Source of the DNA: Cercospora beticola
Lineage: Eukaryota > Ascomycota > Dothideomycetes > Mycosphaerellales > Mycosphaerellaceae
Length of the DNA: 64,000 nucleotides
NCBI RefSeq assembly: GCF_033473495.1
Contig: NC_088937.1
Span: 2,108,001-2,172,000 of the forward strand
Reading direction: 5' to 3'
Position numbers and translations under genes: made by a program. Each line of letters opens with the position of its first letter. The first letter of the stretch is position 1. This document shows, one piece after another, positions 22,041 to 32,757 of this stretch. The notes beneath the pieces are model-generated. The model saw only the letters and a list, made by a program, of their open reading frames with translations, was not told the DNA's origin and made no database searches.

Positions 22041-23132
22041 TCACAAGGAGGCCAGCATACCAGTTGTGTCGTGGCACCCTATGTACTCGAAGAATTGTTG
22101 CTCAGGCTTCACGACCATGACTTCGTGAAACAATCGTAATGAGACATTGTTCTCCAGCTCCTTTGCGTACTGGAGAAAGCGACCAAAGATGTCCAAATGA
22201 GTCTTGTGTTGTTTGCTCCACTTTTCCAGGTTGGAAAGTTCATCGAAATATGCGAGTCCGAAAGTCCGCTCTGTGATTTTCCCAGGTTCTGTCTTATGCA
22301 TACAATCCATGAAACGATTGCTGATACAGCCGACTTCTTCGCCTTCGTCTCTCAAAAACATCATGCCTTTCGTCAAGACGGGATGCATTGTATCGAGGTA
22401 AAGTTTACGTTCGTGTGGTGTGGTGTTGGACCAATCTTGTCCACTGCGGATAATCGCGAGGTTCTGTCGGCCCGAGACACCAACACGCTTGCCCTTTGTC
22501 TCTTCCTTCTCAGCTCGTTCGGTCGCTGACTTTGGGAAGGCTCGTTCGCCATTGAGTTGATCTGTCTGCGCCACCGCCAACCTGTCTCGCATGGAGCCCC
22601 AATAGACGTGCTGCTGCATCTCTCCGGACACAGAAGAGCGCATGAACGCAGCGCCTTCGGGCACGACGTTGTCAGAGAATACAGTCTCAAAACGATCCAG
22701 AGTTGGCAAGAAGACCTCGACGAACCAGCCTCGCTCGGCCTCTGCTTTGAGGCTAGCCCACCAGTCGTCGAATCCGCTGTCGTCTTTCCATTGCTCGAAA
22801 TCGGCCTTCTTCTCCCAGTATGGAATCACAACTTCATTGCTGAATCCACGATTGTCGATTACAGATGCTGCTTCCCAATACTTTGGCTTGGATTGCTCTG
22901 TTCCTTTCTCCACAAACGAGACCAGCTTCTGATAATCCGGTCCTTGCGGTTTTACATTGCCTTCATGCTGCACGCCAAAAATGGCCATGACAAGATCTTT
23001 TGCCGTCTCCGGGAAACGACATGTGTACGCCGGAAACGGTGGCATGAAGTTCTCAGGTGTCTTAGCCGGTATCGTGCGCTCGGTCCGGAGGTGCGGTGGG
23101 ATCGCATGTTCCAACACTCTTGTTTCGGCCAT
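22041..23132 (-). CDS. Haem-dependent aldoxime dehydratase (Oxd family)
   Basis: Converts aldoximes (for example phenylacetaldoxime or alkyl aldoximes) to nitriles with loss of water, using haem b. Single exon, 363 residues, close to the usual 350-400 of fungal and bacterial Oxd proteins. Family features run in order: an N-terminal PPHLRTERTIPAKTP with a short hydrophobic-aromatic run, VIDNRGFSNEVVIPYWEKKA, FETVFSDN, and the C-terminal haem region HKTHLDIFGRFL and SLRLFHEVMVVKPEQQFFEY. The His in the first of these C-terminal stretches is the candidate iron ligand. The His in LFHEV matches the catalytic distal position. The gene diverges from a nitrilase gene 656 bp away, which acts on the product, so the two can be co-regulated from one intergenic region. 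Confidence 0.92.
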   Translation of the reverse strand: MAETRVLEHAIPPHLRTERTIPAKTPENFMPPFPAYTCRFPETAKDLVMAIFGVQHEGNVKPQGPDYQKLVSFVEKGTEQSKPKYWEAASVIDNRGFSNEVVIPYWEKKADFEQWKDDSGFDDWWASLKAEAERGWFVEVFLPTLDRFETVFSDNVVPEGAAFMRSSVSGEMQQHVYWGSMRDRLAVAQTDQLNGERAFPKSATERAEKEETKGKRVGVSGRQNLAIIRSGQDWSNTTPHERKLYLDTMHPVLTKGMMFLRDEGEEVGCISNRFMDCMHKTEPGKITERTFGLAYFDELSNLEKWSKQHKTHLDIFGRFLQYAKELENNVSLRLFHEVMVVKPEQQFFEYIGCHDTTGMLASL

Positions 23133-23788
23133 TTTGGCTGTGCTTGCAATTGCAATGACTTCTTCGTTGACACAGACTGCTCTCCAGCAGAGAGCTATCC
23201 AGCAGCTCAGGCATACTTATCATTTTCCGAGCTCTGATTTGCTCAAGCCAGCGGAAGGGTTTCCGACTTTGCTGCTGTGCTCCCAGACACGAACCGAACT
23301 CTAACGTAAAGTTAGGCTGCTATTCCGCGTGCTTCATCTTGGACAACAAGACTGCAAAGCGGAGAAGGGCGATCGCAAGCATCCAGGAGGCCCCATCTCG
23401 ATCGGAGGACTATCTGGTCAGCTGCCTTATCACCTTTACCGCTCTGTTTCAACCCGGCAAAAGCCACTTTTGGGCTGATTGCAGGTTAGTGTGGTCTGGG
23501 AAAGCCAAATGCAGGGTCGCAGAGATACGACAGAGATGAAGTGGGGGAAGGAGGCGCCCTTTCTAGACCTGAAGACAACCCCGGTTTAGGGTTATGCCCC
23601 GCTCATCACGGAATTGCCCCGCCAGCTCTCTGATAACATGCATATCTTCTTGCTAGGAGAATTCTTGTTGACAAGATTACGATCACCTTGAGTGGGCGAG
23701 CATTGGAATACGTGCTCGCAACCTGGCTTGACAAGAAAGCCGCCGGACTGGCAGTAATTCAAATTCCAAGCATTCAGACTTATTAACA
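23133..23788. promoter_or_regulatory. Shared divergent promoter region of the Oxd and nitrilase genes
   Basis: This region of 656 bp between head-to-head start codons must contain both promoters. I could not identify a well-defined operator. Joint control is inferred from arrangement and pathway logic only. Confidence 0.5.
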
Positions 23789-24913
23789 ATGGCCTCGACT
23801 GTTCGCGTTGCGGTAATATCTATGTTCCAGACATGCTGCATATTGCGTCCGCTGAAATAACTATTTAGGTCACGCAACATGAGCCTGTGTGGCTTGATCT
23901 GGAAGGCACAGTGCAAAAGACGATCACTATCATTAAAGAGGCCGCTGAAACTGGGGCGAAGCTCGTGGCATTTCCAGAGTGCTGGATACCTGGGTATCTT
24001 TCCATAATGCCCGCAAGACCAGAGATTCTTGTCTGACACGAAGAACAGATATCCCGCTTGGATCTGGTCTCGTCCTGTCGACTTCGATCTTGGGACCAAG
24101 TATGTCCAGAACTCCCTGAAAGTGGACAGCGCAGAGATGAAGCGAATTTGTGCCGCCGCTGCCGAAAACCAGATCAACGTTTCCTTGGGCTTCTCAGAGC
24201 GAGACGGCGAATCTGTCTACATCGCTCAAGCCTTGATCGCCGAGACTGGCGAGATCAAAATGACCCGACGCAAGATGAAGCCCACGCATATGGAACGGAC
24301 CATATTTGGCGATGCTACTGGCGCTCAGAGCTGCCTCAGTAAGGTGGTTGATATTCCAGAAGTCGGCAGAGTCGGAGGACTGTCTTGCTGGGAGCACATA
24401 CAGCCGCTTCTGAAGTTTTACACGTTCTCGCAGAATGAACAGATTCACGTCGGAGCATGGCCGCCGCTCGATGGTTTCGTCGAGGGTAGTCCAGGTTTCT
24501 ACTCCATGTCCATCGAAGGTCTGTGCTGATCGCGCCGGGGAGGAATGAGGGCTGACCTGTGTACAGGATGTCGCACGTCCTCTCAAGCCTTTGCCATCGA
24601 ATCGCAGGCGTTCGTCCTACATTGCACTACCGTTCTCAGTGAGACCGGCATATCAGCAATGGGGACCGCAGGTTCTCCGATTATGGGAAATCCAATTCAA
24701 GGAAGCTCTTGTGTTATCGGACCAGATGGGCGCATCTTGAGCGCTACTGATAATCCGAATGAGAAGCTCATAATTGCAGACCTGGATCTGAGTCTGATCA
24801 CGAAGACGAAAACTTTCGCAGACGCCTCCGGCCATTACTCCCGGCCCGACTTGATGTGGCTCGGTGTTGACGAGAAGCACAAGCTTGTTGTTCGTGGCGC
24901 CGAGAGCAGCTAG
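23789..24913 (+). CDS. Nitrilase
   Basis: Carbon-nitrogen hydrolase converting nitriles to carboxylic acids and ammonia. Four exons, 23789-23812, 23869-23993, 24049-24518, 24567-24913, with introns of 56, 55 and 48 bp, encode 321 residues. The tiny first exon (eight codons, MASTVRVA) is supported because the next exon continues [15 protein letters not shown], the standard N-terminus. The catalytic triad is complete: Glu45 in [12 protein letters not shown], Lys127 in [11 protein letters not shown] and Cys163 in [16 protein letters not shown]. That cysteine context is typical of true nitrilases rather than amidases or cyanide hydratases, though cyanide hydratase cannot be excluded by eye. It sits head to head with the aldoxime dehydratase, forming an aldoxime to acid route. 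Confidence 0.93.
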
Positions 24914-25810
24914 TTCATCCACAGTCATTGTTGTGTATATGATCGAGACGTGCGTGGCAGAATCTTTGGGCATAAGCCACGATCTTGCAAAGGTGCTGAT
25001 TTCTGAGTCTTCTGCGGAAGCTTGGAATCGTTATCCAAATTTACGCCAGGCATGCGACCAAGCCCTTGCGGAATCGTCGGCTGAGTTCCACTCTCTTCAT
25101 CCTCAGTGACTGTCTGGATCAACCGCCTCACAATCCACTGGGAGGATAGACGTCCTCCATAGCTCGAGTGGAGAATGAAGTCGCGTTGCCCCACTCTTGG
25201 TAGTCTATCTTCTTCTCGGATCGATCGAGCTTGTTGTTGAGTGAATCACGCAGTTCCACAATATCCGACTCTTCTCAAAACGGTTTCCGACGCGCTTCGA
25301 GAGCCCTTGACAACAAGAATATCGAGCCTAGACAGTGTCATGCGCTGCTCTCGCCAGCGCCACCTCGCGAGGAAGCTGCCAGCTTTGTATTCTCCAGCAG
25401 GTGGGACGAAGTGAGTACAGCGGTTGTTCAGCGCGGAATCGATCGGTAACGTGGGTGATAATGTGGGCGTTGCCGCAGCCTTCGGTCGAGACGAAATCTT
25501 TGATTGGCGCTGACCCTAGTCAACCTTGTCGACGCATGCTGGACGGATACTTGGCTCAGTACCGATGACATGCTGCACACGATCTGCTGGAGCATTCGGA
25601 GAAGTCAGCGCGCAGGTCATGCAGTATGCCAGGGTCTGCTGTGCTTTAACGACTGCGCGCGAGTCAGCAACAATCAGGTGAGTTGAATTCCCGTCTTACT
25701 ACTGTGTGACATGTTCCAACGAATACTACTTGTGAAGCATGAGGAGCAGAGAGATTGGAGATATTTACCTTTTTTTTTTTTCAAAGTTGCATTTCAAAGA
25801 TGCTCCCATG
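24914..25810. other. Intergenic region, 897 bp, with T12 tract
   Basis: It lies between convergent genes. Short ORFs on both strands look non-coding. A run of 12 T is at 25770-25781, close to the 3' end of the minus-strand bZIP gene. Confidence 0.5.
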
Positions 25811-26893
25811 TCACGAAACTGGCAATTGCAGTTTGGGTGCGCCTCGGAGCTCCCTCAATCGGTTTGAGTTCGAGACGATTTCAGAATCCAATGCCCACCA
25901 CCAGTCCTTGAATATGGTCTGTCCGACTTCCCAGCTCCGGGCATCGTAGCCAAGCCCGTTGCCATCCAAAGCAATGCGAATGCCTTCCGACTCATCATCA
26001 AGATCATGCATCAGTCGCATAATGGCCATGGGACCCCTAGCGATTGGTGGTCTTAGCTCGTCAGGCTGACTGAAGAGACACACGAGTTTCGTCCTCAGGG
26101 ATGGAAAAGGTAAAACGTCAAGAACTGGGCAATGCGGTATGAGGAGTTGTGCTTGCGTAGGGCGCAAGTTTTCAGGAATATCTCCAGGGTTGACTGGGAT
26201 TCTGGACAAATCGAAAACTCGATTCGCAGTGAGGTCTAACACTTCATCCATGATACCAAGCATGCTTGCGATGCGAAGTGAGGCCTCCATTGTCTTGAGC
26301 GTTGGGATATCAATGACACGATCAGATGGGAACGTAAACTGTGAAGATTCGAGATGTTGGAGTTCTGCTGACAACTGAGCGTCGGAAATTGACGTCAAAC
26401 TTTGAACAGCATCATCTGCCCAACGAATCAGCAAATAAACACTCATCTGGATTGCAACGACGATTCCCTTCTGGCATACCACAATATTGAAAAGTTTCGA
26501 CTCCAATCTGGACCCCAGCCGGCTCTTCAAACGTCGTGCATAACCTCTCATAGGGTGCTTGGTCCATGCACTGAGCATACAAAATCGTGGTTTCGGCTCC
26601 TTGATGTCGATCATAAAGACGGTCGCTTGGCTCGCTAGCCATGCATGAACCAGGAAGCGGAGGCACTTCTGGAGCCTGAAGTTGCTGCTGCTCGCGTGTC
26701 GCATCCGTGCCACTAGCCCGGAGTCTTTTCTCCAGAGACTGCAGCCGTTCTCGCTTCCGTTGCCCTATGCAGAGTGAGTACCAGTTGGCAAGTATCGTAA
26801 CTGGGGCTCTTTACGGTATCTCCGCTGAGCGAGGACATTTAGGACTCGCTGACGTTCTGGTCCGGGTGGAAGAGATACCTCCTTGGACGCCAT
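25811..26893 (-). CDS. bZIP transcription factor, DUF3425 family
   Basis: Three exons, 26893-26815, 26764-26480, 26415-25811, with introns of 50 and 64 bp, encode 322 residues. The first junction rebuilds a basic region, LNVLAQRRYRQRKRERLQSL, followed by a short leucine-type heptad (LEKRLRASG). The C-terminal half matches DUF3425, a domain frequent in Pezizomycotina bZIP regulators: LLIPHCPVLDVLPFPSLRTK, the proline-rich ARGPMAIMRLMHD, then GYDARSWEVGQTIFKDWWW and a final helix. Expected role: nuclear DNA-binding regulator. It lies about 0.9 kb from the nitrilase and is a candidate local regulator; this is inference from position. Confidence 0.88.
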
Positions 26894-27229
26894 AACGAGA
26901 TGCGCTGTGCTCAATCGGCAAGCCAAAACGGAATCAACTCGTGTATGATGGGAGTGACGACGAGCAGTCGGACAGCTGACGTCTAAATTTGGGCCTGGCA
27001 ACATGGCCAGCGCGCTTGACCTTTTTGGGTTAGTCATAACGTTATGGCAGGGATGTGTGTAGTCAGCAACAAGCTCACCCTTCACGCCCGGGACAACAGA
27101 TTCTAACACGATACAATACATAAAGTCAAGATGGCAAAGCTAAAATCTTATCTTCATTGCAGTTCCTCGTATACTTCGAAAACTCCTGGCTGAACATTCC
27201 TTCTCGACCAACCCCCAATCACCAGAAAC
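26894..27229. promoter_or_regulatory. Divergent promoter region, 336 bp
   Basis: It lies between the start codons of the bZIP gene (minus) and the small membrane protein (plus). A CCAATCACCAG stretch occurs just before the plus-strand ATG, within the likely 5' UTR. No specific operator recognised. Confidence 0.35.
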
Positions 27230-27718
27230 ATGCCTTCCACCACAATTTCACAACAAGGCGTCGACCCGGCTGCTACTGGCAACGTCATTCGTGTTGCACT
27301 CGCAGTTGAGTCCGCCCTCACAGTCGGCATGGGTGCCTACTACATCTTTCTCCCTCGGCATTTCCTGGCCCAAACGATGGGTGCAGCTGCCTCTCAAGTC
27401 ACAACAGCAGCAATACAAGCCGCTCAGCAATATGGCGCCACTATCGCATTCGTCGGGGCTATTGTGGGCCTTCATTTTCCCAATACCAAGCTCGCAATCG
27501 AATCTCGCCAGCCACTCTATCGCGCGGTCCTTGGCTTTGAGGTCTTGTTCGTTCCACTACTGGCATGGCAGGCCTACGCGATGGAAGGAGGAATGTCAAA
27601 GAATGCGTTGCTGGGTATAGCTGGACAGATCGTGCCTTTCATGGTCTGGAGGGTTTTCACGCTTGGATGGAAGCCTGAGTGGTTCGGACGTTACTTGGAA
27701 GCAAGGAAGTTGGACTGA
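27230..27718 (+). CDS. Small four-helix membrane protein, unknown function
   Basis: Intronless, 162 residues. Four hydrophobic segments are visible: VALAVESALTVGMGAYYIFL, TIAFVGAIVGLHFP, VLGFEVLFVPLLAWQAYA, and NALLGIAGQIVPFMVWRVF. The ends are short and polar. No catalytic motif is seen. The pattern fits small fungal integral membrane proteins of unknown role. It shares a 336-bp divergent promoter with the bZIP-DUF3425 gene, so it could be a target of that regulator, which is inference. Confidence 0.75.
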   Translation: MPSTTISQQGVDPAATGNVIRVALAVESALTVGMGAYYIFLPRHFLAQTMGAAASQVTTAAIQAAQQYGATIAFVGAIVGLHFPNTKLAIESRQPLYRAVLGFEVLFVPLLAWQAYAMEGGMSKNALLGIAGQIVPFMVWRVFTLGWKPEWFGRYLEARKLD

Positions 27719-27837
27719 CGCAGAGGAGCCAGCCCTCATTACGCATGCATCTATGCTGGCACATTTCTCATGTATCTCTCATCCCTGCATTCACCACAAT
27801 GAGCAACCTGAAGCTTCTTCAATAAATCACGAATTTC

Positions 27838-29025
27838 CTAAAGTGGGGGAGTGTTAGCATAGAGAGTGCTTGCATATTCCTCAGGATATCTTCCGCCAGC
27901 TGGCTCAGCCTCCTGACACGCTTTCCTGATTTCCCTCTCCTCTTCCTCGCTCAATCTGATCTTCAAAGCTCCCACATTCTCTCCAATCCTCTGAACGGAA
28001 GTTGTGCCTGGGATAGGGAAAAAGTCTTATCCTTGCGCCAGAATCCAGGCGAGAGTGAGTTGGCTCGCGGTGCAGCCTTTTGTCTTTGCAATTTCAGAGA
28101 GACAGTCGACAAGCTTGAGATTATGAGGGAAGTTCTCAGGAGAGAAACGCGGAGCATACTTGCGCATGTCATCTACAGCCAGATCATCTGGGTTGCGGAT
28201 CTGTCCTGTGAGCATGCCACGGCCAAGAGGTGAGTACGCGACAATTGCAACGCCGAGCTCGCGAGCAGTCTTCAGCAAGCCGATTTGTTCAGACTCGATG
28301 TCAAGACTGAATGGTGAATATCTGAGAGTACGAGATCAGTTGTGCATCGAACTGGACTGGAACTTTGCAGTACACCTACTCGATTTGTACCGCATCGATG
28401 TGCTCAACCTTGCAAGCACGTCGAAGAGACTCGGAACTGCACTCAGAGAGTCCGATGTACTTGATCTTTCTCTCTTGCTTGAGCTGCTTCAACGATTCTA
28501 CGGTATTCTCGATGGGAGTCTTTTGATCGAGGCGATGGCAATAGTAAAGATCAATGTAATCCACATTGAGGCGCTTCAACGACTTCTCGCATGCTTCACG
28601 GATATACTCTGGATCGGAGCGAGTAATGAAATTTCCGGCCGCATCGACCGATAGGGCGAATTTCGTAGCGAGAAAGACTTCCTCACGCTTCCCAGGGTTC
28701 TGCTTGAACCATTTGCCTGTGAGATTGTAAGCATTTGTCTTATCTAGAAACGCTGTATACTGACCTATCAGTTCTTCACTGTCACCATAAATATCTGCTG
28801 TGTCCCAGAACAGGTCTCCCTCTCGATACACAGTATCAAGAACTTTCAATCGTTCAGCATCCGGCTTGAGAGCTCCGTACATGGCACTCTGCAGATAAAG
28901 TTAGCATTGTTTGGTCCTCCCGTCTTTCAAATTTTACACACTAGGCCCATCGCGCCATAACCCAAGCGGGTGACTTGCGGTCCATTTTTGCCCAATCTGG
29001 CTGTCGGTAACTTGGTCTGTGCCAT
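27838..29025 (-). pseudogene. Aldo-keto reductase gene with an in-frame stop codon
   Basis: NADPH-dependent AKR of the pyridoxal-reductase/YakC-like group. Exons are 29025-28942, 28888-28380 and 28321-27838, with introns of 53 and 58 bp. The tetrad is present: Asp and Tyr in FWDTADIYGD, Lys in FLATKFAL, His in LYYCHRLD. The reading frame is intact except for TAA at 28027-28029, in LAWILAQG-stop-DFFPIPGTTS. Homologues have an acidic or similar residue there. After the stop the frame continues with the NADPH-binding segment PIPGTTSVQRIGENVGAL and ends normally at TAG 27838-27840. No splice pair would remove the stop without deleting conserved helices. Explanations are a recent pseudogene, a base-call error or readthrough. 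The predicted truncated product lacks the cofactor-binding C-terminus (about 62 residues). Confidence 0.85.
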
Positions 29026-29400
29026 CTTCTCTGAGTTCGCTGTGCTTGTGTGTTCGGTTTCGAGGATGTCAGTATTGAGCGTGGCAGGGTAGCTCATATA
29101 TCCTCTTCAGGTCGCCAAACACTCGTATGCTTAGCAATCGCGGACATTGCACTTACTTCTTGTTGCAACAGCTTGGTGACGTTTTGTCTGCTTCTGGCTT
29201 AGCTTGTGCGTGATATACTAAGCAATATGGAATACCGGTCGAAAAGAGATTCCGTTCCCCGGACAATGTTATGACGGCCCGCCTACCACAAGCGGACGCC
29301 TCCAGCGTTTGTCGATGTATGAGTTATTCCCAAGCAAGCGCCAGTCACGGTTGAAGGAATTAAAAGTCCATCGTTACAAATCGGGAGCACTGAAAGTGCC
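29026..29400. other. Intergenic, 375 bp
   Basis: It lies between the AKR 5' end and the 3' end of the second bZIP gene. Nothing recognised; the plus-strand ORF from 29309 is antisense to the bZIP gene. Confidence 0.45.
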
Positions 29401-30502
29401 TCAGCCTAGATTCCAGCTTTCCTCTACGATATATTCGTCAGAAACATCCACAAAGCGTATCGGTTCCTCGCCTCTTTCGAGCCTCCAGCGGTTGCTGCTT
29501 GCAAGCAGTTCTCCACAGCCTTTCACAGCCCACGCCCACTTTGTGAGGAAGGCCGGTGTTGCTTCCCAATTCATACTCTCATGCGGTTCTCCCCACACAA
29601 CGAGCCTAGTACGCCCTGAAGTTACTTCGTCCGAACCTTCCACTGAGGCGGAGGACGCACTTCTTCCAGGCGTATGTCCAGTTGCACGTGAGGATTGCGA
29701 TCCACCTTTCCGCTCGAGAAGCGGCGGTATAACCAGAAGCTCCCCGATCAGGTCTCCCAACATGTCCCAATGATCGAAAAGTCCTTCGTGCATGATTAAA
29801 TTATCACGCATTTGCGGGAAAGGTAGTAGATTGAGCCAGAGATGATGAGGCTGGAGTTGTTGCAGTCTAGTCGGGACGAGGGCCGGTGGGGTATTGGGGT
29901 TCAAGGGATAGATCATAGTGTTGTCCACATAAGGACCACTAAGAGGGCAGGTAACTGGGGAAGGTGGGGGATCTTTCCAGCCGGTGAGGAAAGTGTTCAG
30001 GGTACGCTTGTTCGAGACGAAAGCGCGAAAGACATTGTACTGAATGAGATGAATCAAGTGATCGGTGGAGAGGGGAAATACAATTGCCGGCGGAGTCACT
30101 GGTGGGCCGTCAACGGGGCAGGTAAGTGGCTTTTCATAGTGCTGATGAGGCTGCGGAGGCTGCAATGTTACACTGTCGCTTTCTGGTTGCGTCCAATCAT
30201 CAGCGACAGTCGTGCCCTGCGGTGCTGCCGGAGCTCCTTGTGAGGCCAGATAGGCGATTTCATCAAGACGCCACCGATCGACCTGGAAAGGTCGCATTGG
30301 GAGATCCGTCTTTGCAGCCTGTGCCTTCTTCCGCTGTCCTGGATGACTTGTGAGTCGAGCTGAACACATGGAGTTGGACGAGAAACTTACGATGAGCCCT
30401 CTGGCTTAGCCTGTTCTGCAACTGCCTCCGTTTCTTAGCCTGAGCTTGAGATTCTTCCATCCCGGCTGCCTTCTCATCGCGCCCAGAGTTCGAAGACGCC
30501 AT
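29401..30502 (-). CDS. bZIP transcription factor, DUF3425 family (second copy)
   Basis: Exons 30502-30391 and 30338-29401 (52-bp intron, GTAAGT to ATCCAG, phase 1) encode 349 residues. The junction rebuilds the basic region AKKRRQLQNRLSQRAHRQRK, the typical bZIP-DUF3425 signature, here with almost no leucine zipper after it (KKAQAAKTDLPMRPFQ). The DUF3425 part has the hallmark HHLWLNLLPFPQMRDNLI, then WDMLGDLIGELLV and VVWGEPHESMNWEATPAFL, with a serine/glycine-rich insert between them. The family is the same as the gene at 25811, but outside the domain the two differ clearly, so this is not a recent tandem duplicate. Nuclear regulator, target unknown. Confidence 0.9.
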
Positions 30503-31056
30503 CGCGATCTCTTGGCGTGCCTACACGAGGTGCGTGCAGATGTGTGCGTGGGCGCGTGGCTGCTTGATGATGAGGATTTGGTAAATGTGTCATGGTGCAG
30601 GTGCAGTAGCTAGTCCCGGAGAAAGTCGAGTTTGAAAGGTCGTCAGAACGGCAGGAAGTAACGTTAGGGAGCATATGCACTTGGACCAGGGATCCAAGCC
30701 ACACTGAGAAGACTAGTCCAGAACCGGATAGAACGTCAGCACGCTATTCACGCCAATGGGACAGGGACGAGGCATCAGCCATCAGCCATCAGCACATGTT
30801 AGCGCTCATGCATAAGGTCTGGACCCTGCAGCAATACCTCCTAAGTCCGTGGTATGGAACTGACGATGGACCAACTGCTCTTACAACATCACGTTATGAC
30901 AACGATTTGTACATCACGTCGGCGATGTGTCGTGATGACATGCAATATATCAGTCCTAGAATTCCATTGAGACATGGAAATCGAAAGTTAAAGTATGATA
31001 AGCTGCTCTACTGGACCAATTGCTCGACCAAAGAACTTTCAAAGTCTACATCTAGC
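30503..31056. other. Divergent intergenic region, 554 bp
   Basis: Upstream of the second bZIP gene and of the NTF2-like gene. The tandem CATCAGC units at about 30774-30792 are a trivial low-complexity repeat. The plus-strand frame is open from 30796 but does not look like protein before 31057. Confidence 0.4.
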
Positions 31057-31524
31057 ATGAATTCCACTCAATCCACCACAGACCTGAGGCAACGTATCGA
31101 ACAGACAGCTCGATCATTCCTCTTCAGATTCGAAGAGAGCTCAACAAAGAACGAGGCCTCAATCATCAATTTCGACGTCATGGAAGATTGCACTCGACAT
31201 ATGCTACCTGCGTCTGTAAACCAGACTTTCCAGCTTCCAAAGGATTTTTTCTTCGATAACAAGACCTATCAGGAAGCCGTAGCCAACGACATCAAGGTGC
31301 TCAAATTCAAGAACAACGTCCTTTCCAACTTGGTCATCGACACTGAAGCCAGACTGGCCACCTTTACGTCCATCGCTGAAATACATCCTGTCGATGGCTC
31401 AGATTGGTACTCTGCCGAGCAAGCCTGGTACCTATATTTCAACGACGATGGGTCCAAGGTCGCTAAGGTGGTGGAGTTCTGCGACAAAGACGTTCTCGTG
31501 AAAATGGCGAGCGCATCCAAGTAA
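31057..31524 (+). CDS. NTF2-like (SnoaL-type) fold protein
   Basis: I start at the ATG at 31057 (MNSTQSTTDLRQRIEQTAR), giving 155 residues, the usual size of fungal NTF2-like proteins. The frame is open from 30796, but the earlier part has no conserved character. A helix pair (LRQRIEQTARSFLFRFEE) is followed by LPASVNQTFQLPKDFFFDNK and by beta strands LVIDTEARLATFTSIAEI, AWYLYFNDDGSKVAKVVEF. That is the helix then curved-sheet order of the SnoaL/NTF2 fold. Similar small proteins sit in many fungal metabolic loci and may be cyclases, isomerases or binding proteins. No catalytic residue can be assigned. Confidence 0.72.
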   Translation: MNSTQSTTDLRQRIEQTARSFLFRFEESSTKNEASIINFDVMEDCTRHMLPASVNQTFQLPKDFFFDNKTYQEAVANDIKVLKFKNNVLSNLVIDTEARLATFTSIAEIHPVDGSDWYSAEQAWYLYFNDDGSKVAKVVEFCDKDVLVKMASASK

Positions 31525-32757
31525 GAGACTTCGAAGAGGCTATTGTTAATTGGTTGCTTGTTTTGAGACAATTTGAGGAGGCATCTGATGCCGTGCTTAG
31601 TTGTGTCGAATGTAAGGGTCTCTAGGGGCGTTGCGAGTTGGAAGAAACGATGCAGAGTGTAGACCAAAGTATTGATTGGTTCAAATCTCATCATTTCTGC
31701 CATGTTGCGTTAAAAATTGGCAGAAAATGTAACGAGAAGCAGCCGCCCTCATGTCCATTTAGAGTGCCTCAATTGGCATCAAGCTCAAAAGCCGTTGTCC
31801 CTAGAAGACAAGCAAGTCCGCTATGCAATGGTTCAACCTCTTCACAGCATAGTGATACTACTCATGACGTCCGTATTCTGCGACGCAACTGGTGGCTGAC
31901 TGAATCGTCCGACCGCACCTCGGTGCCAAGTTTCACCAACTTCCCCTTTTGGTCACCGCAAAACTATAACTCTTCTCCTCTCCTCTCACCTGTACCACAA
32001 GACTCCTCATTGCTGTCTCTCGTCACGATCAAGGTACGTTGAGCTTGAGCTTTATCATCCGTTTTCTGATGCTATGATGAAGCCTATCGCAATTCACTCG
32101 CCGTTCTGAAGCTTTCATGCGGACAATTTGCTACTAGACTCACTGATCGATCCTGTTCTCGTCGGACCTGTATTCGCGCGACTCATTGAGAGCCGAGCAG
32201 CTAACCATTGTCATTGACGTCTAGATCCCTGTAAACAGTGACGGGACCGTGAGTGAGGAACGATCGAAAGCTTCTGTCCTCTCGAACCAACGACCCTTCT
32301 GCGGCGCTTTCGTTTCCGCACAATCGAACGGGCAGTTGCCAAGGTTTTAGAAGAGCCAGGAGGGAAGTGACTGCAGTAAGAAAAAGCTGTCTTGGATTTG
32401 CGGAAGGAAAATAGTGGGCGGACCTGGTTCTCCCTGGGTAGAGTACTTGGATGCTGAGAGCCCCAGAGCAGGGAGGTGTCGTGCGTAAGCCGTTCTTGAC
32501 AAAATGGGCTCTGGAAACGGGAAGGGTAGTGCTCCGTAACGCAATGCTCGAGGATGGTAGAGCTCCAGTAGTGGGCCACCACTCAGCACGTAGATGGAGT
32601 CCAGAAGCACAGTCCAGCAGGTGAAGGACATTGAAACATCAAGCCGACCACGACAACCCACATGAGAATAACAATCTGGTATAGAGAGCTCCGCCTTTTA
32701 ACGTACACACACAAGTCCACAGATATCCTGATCCGTAGCCTATTACACCTCATCAGC
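31525..32757. other. Gene-poor stretch, 1.2 kb
   Basis: It lies between convergent genes. Pyrimidine-rich segments occur near 31960-32010. ORFs at 31638-32042 (+) and 32211-32582 (-) are compositionally unlike proteins. I see no gene. Confidence 0.5.

Noticed and set aside
25770..25781. T12 tract as a terminator
   Set aside because: Eukaryotic Pol II genes do not use such terminators and no Pol III gene lies before it.
20615..31524. Canonical secondary-metabolite cluster
   Set aside because: No PKS, NRPS, terpene cyclase or P450 backbone gene is present.
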